Below are positions 17,169 to 27,385 of a stretch of 64,000 nucleotides of DNA, piece after piece. Under the pieces are notes generated by a model. The model searched no databases and was not told the DNA's origin. It was given only the letters and a program-made list of their open reading frames with translations. The translations under genes were made by a program, and so were the position numbers. The DNA is from M269 sp964640795. Its GTDB lineage: Bacteria; Pseudomonadota; Gammaproteobacteria; Enterobacterales; Alteromonadaceae. The stretch spans positions 1 through 64,000 of the forward strand of contig CAZXIN010000028.1 in NCBI GenBank assembly GCA_964640795.1, read 5' to 3'. The first letter of the stretch is position 1. Every line of letters starts with the position of its first letter.

Positions 17169-18782
17169 CTAGGGGGTTGTATTCGAAAAGAGTTTATTCT
17201 TTAGCATGTGTCTAGCCAGTTTTCCGGTGACGGTTCTGGGTAGTTCATCAATAAACTCAATAAAATGTGGGTATTTCCAAGATGACATTCTGGACTTGCA
17301 ATAGTCTTTTATGTCTGAGGTGTTGGGCGTTGTTACACCCTCCTTTAAAACAATGAAGGCTTTGACACTTGGCGCCCCGTTGTCTCTAGAAAAAGGAACA
17401 ACCGCTGCATCTTTGATTATCTCAAGTGTTTTGAGTGTTTCTTCAATTTCATTGGGAGAGACCCATAAACCATTGATTTTTATCATTTCGTTATTTCTAG
17501 CTAAGAAATAGTAATAACCATCAATGTCCTGTTTGAAGACATCGTTAGTGCAAAACCAACCGTCAGAAAACAATGACTTTTCTAGTTGTTTGTCATCATA
17601 CTGAGTAATAACCGAAGGACCCCTTATCCATAGCACTCCGGGTTCGTCTACTTGGCTAGGGTTTCCGTCATCATTGATAAGTTTCGCTTGAAAGCCCGGG
17701 ATTAATTTACCCGCAGCACCTAGCTTTTTACTGCCTGGAATATTACTGATATAAGTACTGAATACTTCAGTAGAGCCTAAGCTACTAATAATCTCTTGAC
17801 CAAAGTTTTGTTGCCATGTCTGGTAAGTTAGCAAAGGCAACGCTTCACCGGCTGAGATGCAGAGGCGCAAAGACGAGAGCTGTTTTGCCGCTGTTTCACT
17901 TTCTTTAAGTAACATGTCGTACACTCTGGGTACGGCAAAGATCATTGTTGCTTTGTGCTGTTCAATGATCTTTAACACTTCCGTGGCGTGAATATCTTCA
18001 GGTGGAAGCAAATAAGTCGCAGAGTTCAGCAACGCAAGAAACATATTTTGCAAACCAAAAGCGAATGATAGGCGTGATGCGCAGAAAATGACGTCGTTTC
18101 TACGTATGTCTAATACCTGATCAGCATAGCGAGTCAGTGCCACCATGATGTCTTGATGACAGTGGATCACTAACTTGGGTTTACCCGTTGAGCCAGAAGT
18201 AAAAACACCAAACGCAGGACTAAAAGGTGAGGTGTTACTTTTATAGTCAAAATTTATTAGGCGTTTGTCTAGACCCGTATAAATGCCGCTTAAGGTTGAA
18301 AGCGAGATATGTCGGATAGTGTTTGAGCGCGGTAAAATTGCGCTCCTATCATCCATTAAGGCGACATCGACCTGTGCACTCTCAAGCTGCGTTGCAATAC
18401 CGTCATGGCCTATCATCGGATTGATCAGGATGACAGTACATCCACAAAACATAAGTGTCATGATGGCAAGTGCCATTTCATCTGAGTCCAATGACACAAG
18501 GGCCACACGACTGCCTTCATGAATGCCTAATTGCTCGTAGACTTTTTGGTATCCATAAAAACGGTCATTTAACTCGCCCCAAGAAATAGTTTTGTCTTCA
18601 AAACATAAGGCCGGCTTATTTAAAAGGGTGTTCTGGCTGCGTTTTAGTATTTCGTCAACGATATTAAAAGCCATTGGAATAGCTTTTTGTTGCCTAAAGA
18701 ACTTTGCTTCGCTAGACACTTGAGGATGGTTAACGGTGAAGGCTTTGATAGCCAAATTACTTTCGTATTCTATTGTATCCAT
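17169..18782 (-). CDS. Benzoate-CoA-ligase-like AMP-forming ligase
   Basis: A 537-residue adenylate-forming enzyme. Core motifs are visible: FTSGSTGKPKLVIH (P-loop-like A3), SSLGSTEVFS (A5), GWFCTNDVFKQDIDGYYYFL (A7), then NNEMIKINGLWVSPNEIE and the catalytic lysine in RTVTGKLARHML. The pattern NEMIKINGLWVSP with KYPHFIEFIDELP is that of benzoate/4-hydroxybenzoate/4-aminobenzoate:CoA ligases, so a 4-aminobenzoate-like acid made by the neighbouring Pab enzymes is a reasonable substrate. It lies 54 bases after pabAB. The start follows AAGAGA; an internal start further in is possible. Confidence 0.85.
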   Translation of the reverse strand: MDTIEYESNLAIKAFTVNHPQVSSEAKFFRQQKAIPMAFNIVDEILKRSQNTLLNKPALCFEDKTISWGELNDRFYGYQKVYEQLGIHEGSRVALVSLDSDEMALAIMTLMFCGCTVILINPMIGHDGIATQLESAQVDVALMDDRSAILPRSNTIRHISLSTLSGIYTGLDKRLINFDYKSNTSPFSPAFGVFTSGSTGKPKLVIHCHQDIMVALTRYADQVLDIRRNDVIFCASRLSFAFGLQNMFLALLNSATYLLPPEDIHATEVLKIIEQHKATMIFAVPRVYDMLLKESETAAKQLSSLRLCISAGEALPLLTYQTWQQNFGQEIISSLGSTEVFSTYISNIPGSKKLGAAGKLIPGFQAKLINDDGNPSQVDEPGVLWIRGPSVITQYDDKQLEKSLFSDGWFCTNDVFKQDIDGYYYFLARNNEMIKINGLWVSPNEIEETLKTLEIIKDAAVVPFSRDNGAPSVKAFIVLKEGVTTPNTSDIKDYCKSRMSSWKYPHFIEFIDELPRTVTGKLARHMLKNKLFSNTTP

Positions 18783-18836
18783 AATTAATCTCTTATCATC
18801 AGTAACGGTGAATATTCATTAAGGTGTGTCATGTCA

Positions 18837-21011
18837 CTAAACGGCTAGACTTTCTTGTTTGGAGTAAAAGAACTCCTGCTTAATGTCTTCTAGGTTTATT
18901 GCTTCGCCACTGGAATTACACAACGCATAAGCGTCTTGATCGCCGGTGTGATATTGAGCGATAGACTTCATGATCGCCTCTCCCTTGACGAGAATTTCGG
19001 CGTACTCTACCTCTGGGTCGGATAGCGAGATAATCGCGCCGCCAACACCAATTTCGACAGATTGCTCTCGGCAAACAATGCTTCTGATGACGATGTTTAA
19101 ATCCAATGTGCCATTTAGTGAGAAGTAGCCAATAGAGCCTGAGTAGACACCTCGAGCGGAATGCTCTAACTCATCAATGATGGTTAAAGTGCGTCTTTTG
19201 GGTGCGCCTGTCATTGACCCACCAGGGAATGTCGCTTTAACAATGTCAGATAAGCTAGCATCTTGAGGCAATTGTCCTCTAATAGTGGAGACCAATTGGT
19301 GTACAGTCTCGTAGCTTTCTACGTCCATTAATTTGGGGGTCCAGACAGAACCTATCTCACACACAATCCCCAAGTCGTTGCGTAATAAGTCCGTTATCAT
19401 TAAGTTCTCAGCTCGGTCTTTTTCATCTTTTGCAAGATCCCTCGCTAAGGCTTCATCCAGAAGTGGGTTTTTATTTCTGGGGCGCGTTCCCTTGATTGGT
19501 TTCGCCTCTACGATGCCATTTGGCATGACTTTTAAGAAACGTTCAGGTGAGGAGCTTAGAACCGAAAAGTCATCGTACCGAAGAAATGCCGAATAAGGAG
19601 CAGGGTTGACTGAGCGTAAGGTGTTGTATAAATCCCATGGCTCAGCCTCTACGTCAGCTTTCAGTCTGTTAGTCAGACAGATTTCGTAACTTTCGCCATT
19701 GCGTATATGTTCTTGAGAAGCGTCGATTGCAGCAATATAGTCTTCTCTGCCTTGCTCTAAATGAAAGCTAACGGGTTGACTGCTTTTCTTGCTGTTAGAG
19801 ACGATGGTTAAAGGCGGCGTGTCAGACGCGGATGTACTGGGCGCAGTTAGCTTGTTTTTGGCTGTAGAAAACCAATTGGCAAGTGCAACATGTGCATCGG
19901 CTGTTTTATGAAGTCCAACAAGGTAGAGTGATTTTTCTTCACGGTTGATCGCAATAAACCGATCAGAAAAGAGCATACAAGCGTCAGGCTCGCTTGAGTT
20001 GTATTTGTTTTTGTCAGGAAAGCGTAGTTGTTTTAACTCGTACCCCAGATAACCCACTAAGCCTCCAGTGAAGTTAAATGGCAACTCTTCGGTTCCATTA
20101 ATACCTTCAGCCATGACCTTTTCGATAAAAGAAAAAATGTCATCGTTATCATACTCGATGTCACCCGAGGCTCTTTTAATCTCAATCGGTTTATCAAGCT
20201 TATAGGTGATTTGATAGCTATTAGGCCCTTGGGCATCACCCATAAAATGGTAGCCCGACACGTCTTTTCCGCTGTCTAGCCAGAAACCGTTTTCTGATGT
20301 ATCAAACAGCTCACGATAGACTCTTGCAGGATCAAAATCGCCTTCCAGTTTTTCGTAAATACACTGCCACTTTTGGGTTTCTTTCTCTTTTTCTCTGTTC
20401 TCAATATTTAGCTGATTATCTAACTTCTGTTGCTGTTTGTACTGTTCAGCAAAGCTAATAAAGTTACGTAAGATCTGTTTGCCATATTCAGTGTTAATGG
20501 ATTCTGGATGAAATTGCACACCCCAAATAGGCTTGTCTCTGTGCGCAACAGCCATCACCAAACCATCCATTGTCTTCGCAGTGACTTCGAGGCTATCAGG
20601 AATAGGATATTGAGCGACCAAGGAGTGATATCGGATAACACTGAATGTTTCCGGTATATCCGTAAATTGCTGATGCCCTGAGTGGAGTAAGTCATAGCTG
20701 CGACCATGTATTGGTTCGGGAGCGTGCTCGACTTTTCCACCTTCTGATAACACTATGCCCTGATGCCCTAAACAAATACCGAGAAGCGGTTTTTTGGTGT
20801 TTTCTATAAAAGACTTACTAATACCAAAATCATGCTCTGACGACGGGTTACCAGGACCGGGAGAAACGACTATTGCATCGTAATCATCCTCACAAATCTC
20901 GCGTGTTGAATCATTTGTAATGACAGTGGGTATTTCACCTAAGACTTCGCCAAAATACTGATAGAGGTTGTAGGTAAAGCTATCGTAATTATCAATAATT
21001 AATATTTTCAT
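18837..21011 (-). CDS. pabAB: Aminodeoxychorismate synthase, fused PabA-PabB
   Basis: A 724-residue fusion. Residues 1-195 are the glutamine amidotransferase, with Cys80 in GICLGHQG and His168/Glu170 in VQFHPESI. After a charged linker (about 195-225), the chorismate-binding half runs to the end. Lys507 in EAKPIKGTRPR is the residue that distinguishes PabB from anthranilate synthase (Ala there), and FPGGSMTGAPKRRT and GGAIISLSDPEVEYAE are conserved. It converts chorismate and glutamine to 4-amino-4-deoxychorismate. Fused forms are frequent in natural-product clusters, whereas folate pabA/pabB are usually separate in gammaproteobacteria. It starts 5 bases after the thioesterase gene. Confidence 0.93.
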   Translation of the reverse strand: MKILIIDNYDSFTYNLYQYFGEVLGEIPTVITNDSTREICEDDYDAIVVSPGPGNPSSEHDFGISKSFIENTKKPLLGICLGHQGIVLSEGGKVEHAPEPIHGRSYDLLHSGHQQFTDIPETFSVIRYHSLVAQYPIPDSLEVTAKTMDGLVMAVAHRDKPIWGVQFHPESINTEYGKQILRNFISFAEQYKQQQKLDNQLNIENREKEKETQKWQCIYEKLEGDFDPARVYRELFDTSENGFWLDSGKDVSGYHFMGDAQGPNSYQITYKLDKPIEIKRASGDIEYDNDDIFSFIEKVMAEGINGTEELPFNFTGGLVGYLGYELKQLRFPDKNKYNSSEPDACMLFSDRFIAINREEKSLYLVGLHKTADAHVALANWFSTAKNKLTAPSTSASDTPPLTIVSNSKKSSQPVSFHLEQGREDYIAAIDASQEHIRNGESYEICLTNRLKADVEAEPWDLYNTLRSVNPAPYSAFLRYDDFSVLSSSPERFLKVMPNGIVEAKPIKGTRPRNKNPLLDEALARDLAKDEKDRAENLMITDLLRNDLGIVCEIGSVWTPKLMDVESYETVHQLVSTIRGQLPQDASLSDIVKATFPGGSMTGAPKRRTLTIIDELEHSARGVYSGSIGYFSLNGTLDLNIVIRSIVCREQSVEIGVGGAIISLSDPEVEYAEILVKGEAIMKSIAQYHTGDQDAYALCNSSGEAINLEDIKQEFFYSKQESLAV

Positions 21012-21016
21012 CTTAT

Positions 21017-21415
21017 TTAACCATTTATAGCGCTTAGTAGCTGTTGGTTGATCTCTTGTTCTTGAAAACGCTTGGTGCTATCGGAAAAAGAGAGTGATTT
21101 AACGTTATAACTTCCTTTAGCAGCAACGCTGTTTTCTGTGTATATGCAGAACTCATAGTTGATACTGTTAGGGTCTGCAGCAATGACTACGAGCTCAACT
21201 CTGAACTCTTCATCAAACCTAATTGGCATAGAGTATTCACAGGAAAAGTCGCTCCTCATCCACACCTCTTCCGAGCAATCTAGCTCGGAGAAAGACGCAA
21301 TAAATTCCAGTTCAGCTTCTTCCACATACTTAAAGTAATTGGAAAAATGCACAATCTTCGCAGCGTCAGTCTCATAGAAGTTGGCGAACCTGCTGTAGGA
21401 GAATGTTTTAAGCAT
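21017..21415 (-). CDS. Hotdog-fold acyl/aryl-CoA thioesterase (4HBT family), second copy
   Basis: A 132-residue protein from the ATG at 21415, chosen because the family sequence starts MLKTFSYSRFANFYETD and the ATG lies inside the stop of the ligase gene (ATGCTTAA, 8-base overlap). The usual motif (Asp-x-Asn-Tyr-Phe...Glu) appears as YETDAAKIVHFSNYFKYVEE. Members hydrolyse acyl- or aroyl-thioesters such as 4-hydroxybenzoyl-CoA. A second, different thioesterase lies at the head of the operon. Translation is probably coupled to the ligase upstream. Confidence 0.82.
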   Translation of the reverse strand: MLKTFSYSRFANFYETDAAKIVHFSNYFKYVEEAELEFIASFSELDCSEEVWMRSDFSCEYSMPIRFDEEFRVELVVIAADPNSINYEFCIYTENSVAAKGSYNVKSLSFSDSTKRFQEQEINQQLLSAING

Positions 21416-22994
21416 CAAGAGAAATCTCTTCGCGCATTCTGCGTTTGAGACGTTTGCCGGTAACACCTACATAATTAACTGGGTCGTCAGGCACAAACTT
21501 CGCGATATTAGGAATATCTCTTTGAGCCAGTAGTTGATTGATCTGCACACCGAGTTCTTCAACACTAAGGGTTGCGTCGTTGGCTAGCTCGATAGCCATG
21601 ACAGCCTTTTGTGAACCTGAAGAGGTTGTAATACCAACGACTGAGCACTCAAATACATCAGGGAAATTGGCGAGTACGAGTTCTTCTGTAAAACAGCTGT
21701 AAAGTGGGCCATTTTCTGTGATGATTTTATCGGTGGTTCTGTCCATGTGGTAATACTTACCTTCAGGACTTTTATAGGCGAGATCCCCTGTTAACCAAAA
21801 GCCGTTTAAGCGATTCTTTTCTGACAGCAGGGTATTGTTCCAATAGCCTTTAGTGATGCACTGTCCTCTTACACCAACGAGCCCAACTTGATTGGCTGGT
21901 AGTTCATTTCCGTCTTCATCGAGAATAGCAACTTCCATCCAGTCGAATGTTGTCCCAACTTCGCGGCCATACTCAGTATCATAAAGTGAATGCACTTTCT
22001 TAAAGGCTGCATAAGCAATTTCTGATGACCCCAGATTGTCTATAAAGACCGAGCCCTCGTGCTCTTTACCCTTTCGCATATGTTTGCCGAAAGGTACTAA
22101 CTTTCTTACGTGTGCTTCATGGTTTGCATCACCGATCGCCAACCAGTAAGACACACAGTGTAAATCTATCTCCGATAAATCATGACGGCACATATCAACG
22201 AATGTCTTAGGGAAAGCGATAACCATATCGGCTTGAAAAGACTGGATAGCGTCAAACATGCCTTCGGCATTTTTTTGAGTCTGGACTAGCATTTCAGCGC
22301 CGCGCAACAGGCCTGACATTAGGATGGTCATACCCGAGCCATGGGAGTGAGGTAATGCGGTGAGTATTCGGTTACCCACATTGCCTTTCAATTGTTTTAG
22401 AACACCATAAGCCATACCTAAGTGATCCGATCGTACAGCTTTAGGTAGCCCTGTTGTCCCTGAGGTATGCACCAACATAACAGGGTCATGAATGTAGTGA
22501 GAGTATAAGTCTTTCTTTCTTGGTGCTGATGCGGTTCTAATGACTTCTGTATTAAAAACGGGGATATCGACGTGTTCTTTTAACGCTGCGTGAGCATTGT
22601 CAACTATGGCCATCGTTGTGCTTGTACGATCAATAAAACCTGAGGCCACTTCCAAATTTAGGAAAGGATTTAAGTGCACAGGAATAGCACCTAAACTCGT
22701 TAGTGCAACGAAATGAATATAGTAAGTGACACCATCGTCAAAGAATAAAGCGATGGGGTCTTTTGCGGTGACACCTTGGTCGGTGTACCAGTTAGATAAT
22801 TCGTCAGCGAGAGTCAGAATGTCGTCTACTGAAAATGCTAACCAATCATTACCGTGATGGTCTTTATACGGCGTATCTAAGAATAACGTTTTTTGGCTAA
22901 CATCGCCGACGATCTCTTTTAGCTTATAGAGAAAATTACCAGCGCCTATGGTTTCGTCTTGCTTTATCTTATCTAGTATATCGTTGCTAAACAT
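21408..22994 (-). CDS. AMP-forming acyl-CoA ligase / acid-thiol ligase
   Basis: A 528-residue adenylate-forming enzyme with LVHTSGTTGLPKAVRSDH (A3), LGSSEIAYAAF (A5), GFWLTGDLAYKSPEGKYYHM (A7/A8) and the lysine in VGVTGKRLKRRM (A10). It is a different subfamily from the benzoate-type ligase in the same operon, closer to general fatty/carboxylic-acid ligases, so it probably loads another acid onto CoA or a carrier domain. The substrate cannot be read by eye. It is 39 bases after the GST gene and overlaps the following thioesterase. Confidence 0.85.
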   Translation of the reverse strand: MFSNDILDKIKQDETIGAGNFLYKLKEIVGDVSQKTLFLDTPYKDHHGNDWLAFSVDDILTLADELSNWYTDQGVTAKDPIALFFDDGVTYYIHFVALTSLGAIPVHLNPFLNLEVASGFIDRTSTTMAIVDNAHAALKEHVDIPVFNTEVIRTASAPRKKDLYSHYIHDPVMLVHTSGTTGLPKAVRSDHLGMAYGVLKQLKGNVGNRILTALPHSHGSGMTILMSGLLRGAEMLVQTQKNAEGMFDAIQSFQADMVIAFPKTFVDMCRHDLSEIDLHCVSYWLAIGDANHEAHVRKLVPFGKHMRKGKEHEGSVFIDNLGSSEIAYAAFKKVHSLYDTEYGREVGTTFDWMEVAILDEDGNELPANQVGLVGVRGQCITKGYWNNTLLSEKNRLNGFWLTGDLAYKSPEGKYYHMDRTTDKIITENGPLYSCFTEELVLANFPDVFECSVVGITTSSGSQKAVMAIELANDATLSVEELGVQINQLLAQRDIPNIAKFVPDDPVNYVGVTGKRLKRRMREEISLDA

Positions 22995-23033
22995 GGCTAT
23001 TTGTCCTCAAAATATGTTGTATTTCTTACTAAA

Positions 23034-23738
23034 TTAATCTTCAACTACGGTTTGTCGTTCACGCGGGTTTTGACCAAATAAGACGCGCCTTTCGTCATCG
23101 TTTAAGCGCTTCTTTCTCCTTAGGTCTTTGCATAAGTCGACACCTCGCTGCACGCCAGGCCGCTCTTTGACTCGTTGCCGCCATTGCGCAACACGAGGGA
23201 ATTCGTCTAGGTGTTGTTCTAAGTTCTTGGCGAATAGAATCCAAGGGAAACAGATGATGTCAGCGATGGAGTACTCGCCAACGATGAATTCTTGGCCATC
23301 AAGCTGCCTTTCTAAAACGTTTAAGCAACGTTTGTATTCTTTGTCGAACCGTTGTTTTGAATAAGGGTGATCACCCTCAGCAAAGTTAACGAAGTGACTG
23401 AGTTGACCTGAGGTCGGGCTTTGGTTGCCCGTTTGCCAAAATAACCACTGTAGTACTTCATTTTTTTTGCGTTCGTCTCGTGGTACCAGCTGTTGATACT
23501 TCTCTGCGAGGTAGTACAAAATCGCACCTGATTCAAATATAACAATCGGCTCGCCGTCAACGTCATGATCGACAATGACAGGCATACGATGGTTAGGTGC
23601 TATTTTCAAAAAGTCAGGAGCGAATTGATCGCCTTTAAATATGTTGAGCGGGATGAGTTTGTAATCCAGTCCACACTCTTCAAGCATTATGCTGACTTTC
23701 CACCCGTTAGGTGTTGGCCAGTAGTAAAAATCAATCAT
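23034..23738 (-). CDS. Glutathione S-transferase-like protein (YfcG/YghU, nu-class type)
   Basis: A 234-residue protein with the N-terminal thioredoxin-like domain (DFYYWPTPNGWKVSIMLEEC, where the TPNGxK motif marks the nu/YfcG group; cis-Pro in HRMPVIVDHD; FESGAILYYLAEKY) and the C-terminal helical domain (EYSIADIICFPW). Such proteins bind glutathione or GSSG and can carry out thiol-disulfide exchange, isomerisation or sulfur transfer. Inside a biosynthetic operon it may tailor an aromatic intermediate. Its specific reaction is unknown. Confidence 0.85.
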   Translation of the reverse strand: MIDFYYWPTPNGWKVSIMLEECGLDYKLIPLNIFKGDQFAPDFLKIAPNHRMPVIVDHDVDGEPIVIFESGAILYYLAEKYQQLVPRDERKKNEVLQWLFWQTGNQSPTSGQLSHFVNFAEGDHPYSKQRFDKEYKRCLNVLERQLDGQEFIVGEYSIADIICFPWILFAKNLEQHLDEFPRVAQWRQRVKERPGVQRGVDLCKDLRRKKRLNDDERRVLFGQNPRERQTVVED

Positions 23739-23804
23739 CTAATATGCTCTTCGTTCAGTTATTGTGGTGAAAAAATCAATGTTCGTGATAAGGCTCATCG
23801 CGTG

Positions 23805-26800
23805 TCATTCCTTCGGGTTACAGAAGTCTTGCAATACGTTTGCAGAGACAGAGAGGTCTTTTAAGTAATCCCCCTCCAGCAAGTCATCATAGGCATTCAT
23901 CTCGAGCGTTATTTCTTTGAAGTACTCTTTGATTAATGCATGGCTTTCATTGTCAAAAAAGGATGTGAAAGCGGGGGGATAATGCTGCTCATTACTCTTG
24001 ATATGTTCTTTGCACGCCGTCAACCAATGGGTAAACGACATTTTGTCTTTACCAGAGAAAATTGTTTCGATAGCGATAGACTTGTGCGATATCAGATTAA
24101 AAATGCAGTGTTCAGATTTTTCAGCGCGATGAATACGGTGGAAGATATTGATTAACGCCTTAGCAACTTTATCAACCGCCAAGCAATTAATGTAACCATC
24201 TTGCCACTCAGGTTCTGAGTCCATATTTGCGATTAGCTTTAGACAATTATGGAAAATATCGTCTTCTCGATAGAGCCCTGTTTGAGAGTGAAAACTTAAT
24301 TCGCCTAAGCGCACAATACCGATGTTGAGACCAGATCGTCTGGCATTATCGAGAATATTCTCAGAGACCCACTTTGTTTTTCCGTAACCATTATAGAGTC
24401 CTTCAGCGGACACCAAGCCTTCGTGCTTATCAACGTAGTAATGGCCTTCAGAATATTTGAGCAACACACTGATGGATGAGCTAAAGATGATGCTTTTCGC
24501 TTTTTTCAGAAAACAAAAATGAATCATATTTTGGGTTGCGATAACGTTCGCTCGTTTAAGGCTTAGATAATCAGAAAAGTGATTCGTATCGGCGGCTAAG
24601 TGGAATACACCGTCTATGTGCTCTGCAAGTTTCGTATAGTCTTGCTCGTCCATTCCCCAATGATCTTCTGATATTTCGGCACAAACTACGGTAATCCTTT
24701 GTTGAGCTTGCTCAAGGTTAATGCCGTATTGGAAAAGGCTTCTTTTTATCTTTTGTTCAGCTTGGGCTTGAGAAGGGGCTCTAACGACGCAGTACACATT
24801 TGCGCCTGTATTTTTCAATAAAGAAACCACCACGCAAGTTCCTAGAAAGCCATTAGCACCGGTGACCAGCATATTCTTCGATGACGCATAGGCCGCATTC
24901 GCTGGCAAGGCGTATTTACGGCTATGGATATCGATTTCAGCATTTAAGTTCTCTTGTGCTGTAAGCTGAATAGGTGCTCCTTGGATAACGCTTTCTATGT
25001 ATTCCGCTAAGCGATTGACGGTGTCGAATTGAAGCAACGCTGTTATAGAGATTTTCAATGACCAAACTTTGTTGATATTGGCTACTAGGACAACGGCATC
25101 CATTGACGTCATACCGAGTAACGAGAAGGGGCAGTCGGGGTCAGCGTTTGGTCCTGCAAAGGCAGCACGAGTGAGTTCGAACAAGGTTAGGCTTACATCG
25201 TCACTATTGGTTATCTCGACGGGCTTTTCGTACTCATCATGTGCTGCTAAATCTGCAAGATATTTTCTGTCTAACTTACCGTTAGTTTTTTTCGGCAATA
25301 CGCCGTGATTTACCAATTTCGATGGCACCATATATTCCGGTAACACCGACATGCAGTAGTTGCGGATAGTGAGCACTGCTTCGTCGCTGGAAAGGTAAGC
25401 GACAATTTCATTTTCTCCATTACTTTTCTTTCTTGAGACGACACACGCGTCAGCCACGCCTGTGTGAGACTTGATGACGGTTTCTACTTGGTAGAGAGAA
25501 ACACGCATACCTCTGACTTTCACAATAAAGTCATCTCGACCTACGAGTTCGATTTTGCCATCGGCCAGAAAACGAGCCTTGTCGCCACTCTTAAAAAACT
25601 GAATACCGCTGTTTAATATTGGGTCGTTAATAAAGGGCGATTGAACATCACCCACGTAGCCATTGAGAAGAGAAACACCACCCACATACAAATTGCCAGC
25701 CATAAAGGGAGGAACAAGTTGTAAGTTGTCATCTAGGATATAGTAGTGGACATTCGAAATAGGCTTACCAATAGGGAAATTTTTGGACAGCGTAGAGTCA
25801 TCAGTGATTTCGCTGTAACCAACTGCGTTCATTTCGGTAGAACCGTAATCATTAAAGATGCGTACATTCGGGACGATATTTTTGATCTTTTGATACAAGT
25901 CAATCTGCATGGGTTCGCCAGAACAACTGATATATCGTAGTCGATCAAATTGGGTAAACGCTTGCTTGTCATCTTCAAAGAGCATGCGCAGTAGCGCAGG
26001 AACGACCCCCATAAAAGTGACTTTTTCTCTACCAATAGTCTCTACTAACCGGGCTGGGTCTTTTACGACACTATCGGGGACAATCACGGTTTTAAGTCCA
26101 ATTAACAGTGCGCCGAATAATTCCCATAGTGACGGGCTGAAATTGACACTGGTTCTTTGTAGAAACACATCTGTTTGATCAAACTTAAAGAAATCCCACA
26201 TCCAACTAAATTTGTTAAGAGGGCTAGCGTGATTGTATATGGCACCTTTAGGTTTACCGGTCGTTCCGGATGTATATAGAATGGCAAATTCATCATGCGG
26301 CTTAGGGTAAACACTGGGAATCTTTGCGATGTATTGGCTGTATTTCTCATCCACCTCCATGACATTGATAATTTGGCAATGAATAGGAGCAAGGTGCTCG
26401 ATGAGTGACGTTTCAGATAGGGCAAACTTAAAGTCAGTCTCTTGCTGTATGTTGTCGATATATTGGCTAGGGTAAGTACAATCCAGTGGGATGTAACTGC
26501 AACCTAGCTTCAATATCGCCAGAATACTCACCACAGAATACTCTGAACGGTGGAGGAAAACACCGACTCTATCTCCTCCTTTTGCACCTTTATGATATAG
26601 CGTTGCAGCAAGCTCATCGACAGCACGATCAAGCTTATTGAAGGTCATCTCTTTGCTAGAAAATACAATAGCGATATTGTTGGGATTGGCTTGTACTTGA
26701 TCTGAAAAGCGCTGATATATACCGTAATGATAGTCGAAGGTTTGGTGATGAATTCTGAAATTATTCAGTATGTTATCTCGAATGCTATCGCTCATTAGAG

Positions 26801-27359
26801 AGAGCGAAGCGATATCTTTCTTCCAAATTTTTTCTACATCACCTATCAAATGAGATAATTGATGAACAATTAATTTATCAGCATCGTTTAGCAGCGTGTT
26901 CTGACGGTATGAAAGTGCAATGCTGATTCCATCTAGACTAAGCGATACGTCGAATAAGAATTGATACTGTCCTGAAATTTCTTGAGGTGTTTGCGTCGGG
27001 TCAGAATTAACCCTAATGATGACATAGCCTTCATCAATGAAATAGTTCTCTGCATTATTGATTAATGTATCGCAATCGCGAGCAACTTGAGCAACATTCT
27101 GATGACGGTCAATAGGGAGTTGGAGTAGTGCAGTTTTATCTTGGGTCAGGCAGATTGTTGAGACAGTGCTATCTTCCATATATTTATAGAGATAAATGGA
27201 TAATAAGGCACAGATAATGGCCTCACGAGATGTCTCGTTGCTCGTTGAAAGACGACTCAACGCAACAAGCGATGGCTCTGGCAAACAGACGACTTCATTG
27301 ATAAAAGTGTCTTCGCTCTTTGTCGAATAGGCTTTGAAAGGGAAGTTATCGGTTAACAT
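23805..27359 (-). CDS. NRPS-like reductase: degenerate condensation - adenylation - carrier - thioester reductase
   Basis: A 1184-residue megaenzyme. Residues 1-205 resemble only the C-terminal half of a condensation domain (VSLSLDGISIALSYRQN, LMSDSIRDNIL) and lack HHxxxDG. Residues about 215-700 are an adenylation domain (LYTSGTTGKPKG at 361, NDYGSTE at 503, SGDKARF at 591, catalytic Lys695 in NGKLDRKY). The carrier domain follows, with phosphopantetheine Ser752 in LLGMTSMDAV. From about 828 there is a Lys2/CAR-type reductase (LVTGANGFLG; Tyr992 and Lys996 in GYGKTKW). It should activate an acid, tether it and release it as aldehyde or alcohol with NADPH. The position that binds the alpha-amino group in amino-acid A domains is Ser408, so a non-alpha-amino acid is likely. 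Confidence 0.9.
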   Translation of the reverse strand: MLTDNFPFKAYSTKSEDTFINEVVCLPEPSLVALSRLSTSNETSREAIICALLSIYLYKYMEDSTVSTICLTQDKTALLQLPIDRHQNVAQVARDCDTLINNAENYFIDEGYVIIRVNSDPTQTPQEISGQYQFLFDVSLSLDGISIALSYRQNTLLNDADKLIVHQLSHLIGDVEKIWKKDIASLSLMSDSIRDNILNNFRIHHQTFDYHYGIYQRFSDQVQANPNNIAIVFSSKEMTFNKLDRAVDELAATLYHKGAKGGDRVGVFLHRSEYSVVSILAILKLGCSYIPLDCTYPSQYIDNIQQETDFKFALSETSLIEHLAPIHCQIINVMEVDEKYSQYIAKIPSVYPKPHDEFAILYTSGTTGKPKGAIYNHASPLNKFSWMWDFFKFDQTDVFLQRTSVNFSPSLWELFGALLIGLKTVIVPDSVVKDPARLVETIGREKVTFMGVVPALLRMLFEDDKQAFTQFDRLRYISCSGEPMQIDLYQKIKNIVPNVRIFNDYGSTEMNAVGYSEITDDSTLSKNFPIGKPISNVHYYILDDNLQLVPPFMAGNLYVGGVSLLNGYVGDVQSPFINDPILNSGIQFFKSGDKARFLADGKIELVGRDDFIVKVRGMRVSLYQVETVIKSHTGVADACVVSRKKSNGENEIVAYLSSDEAVLTIRNYCMSVLPEYMVPSKLVNHGVLPKKTNGKLDRKYLADLAAHDEYEKPVEITNSDDVSLTLFELTRAAFAGPNADPDCPFSLLGMTSMDAVVLVANINKVWSLKISITALLQFDTVNRLAEYIESVIQGAPIQLTAQENLNAEIDIHSRKYALPANAAYASSKNMLVTGANGFLGTCVVVSLLKNTGANVYCVVRAPSQAQAEQKIKRSLFQYGINLEQAQQRITVVCAEISEDHWGMDEQDYTKLAEHIDGVFHLAADTNHFSDYLSLKRANVIATQNMIHFCFLKKAKSIIFSSSISVLLKYSEGHYYVDKHEGLVSAEGLYNGYGKTKWVSENILDNARRSGLNIGIVRLGELSFHSQTGLYREDDIFHNCLKLIANMDSEPEWQDGYINCLAVDKVAKALINIFHRIHRAEKSEHCIFNLISHKSIAIETIFSGKDKMSFTHWLTACKEHIKSNEQHYPPAFTSFFDNESHALIKEYFKEITLEMNAYDDLLEGDYLKDLSVSANVLQDFCNPKE

Positions 27360-27385
27360 AAAAATCCTAAAGTATTCATACCCTA

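Noticed and set aside
18837..21011. Anthranilate synthase as alternative for the fused PabAB.
   Set aside because: The lysine in PIKGT is characteristic of aminodeoxychorismate synthase, and pabC lies in the same operon.
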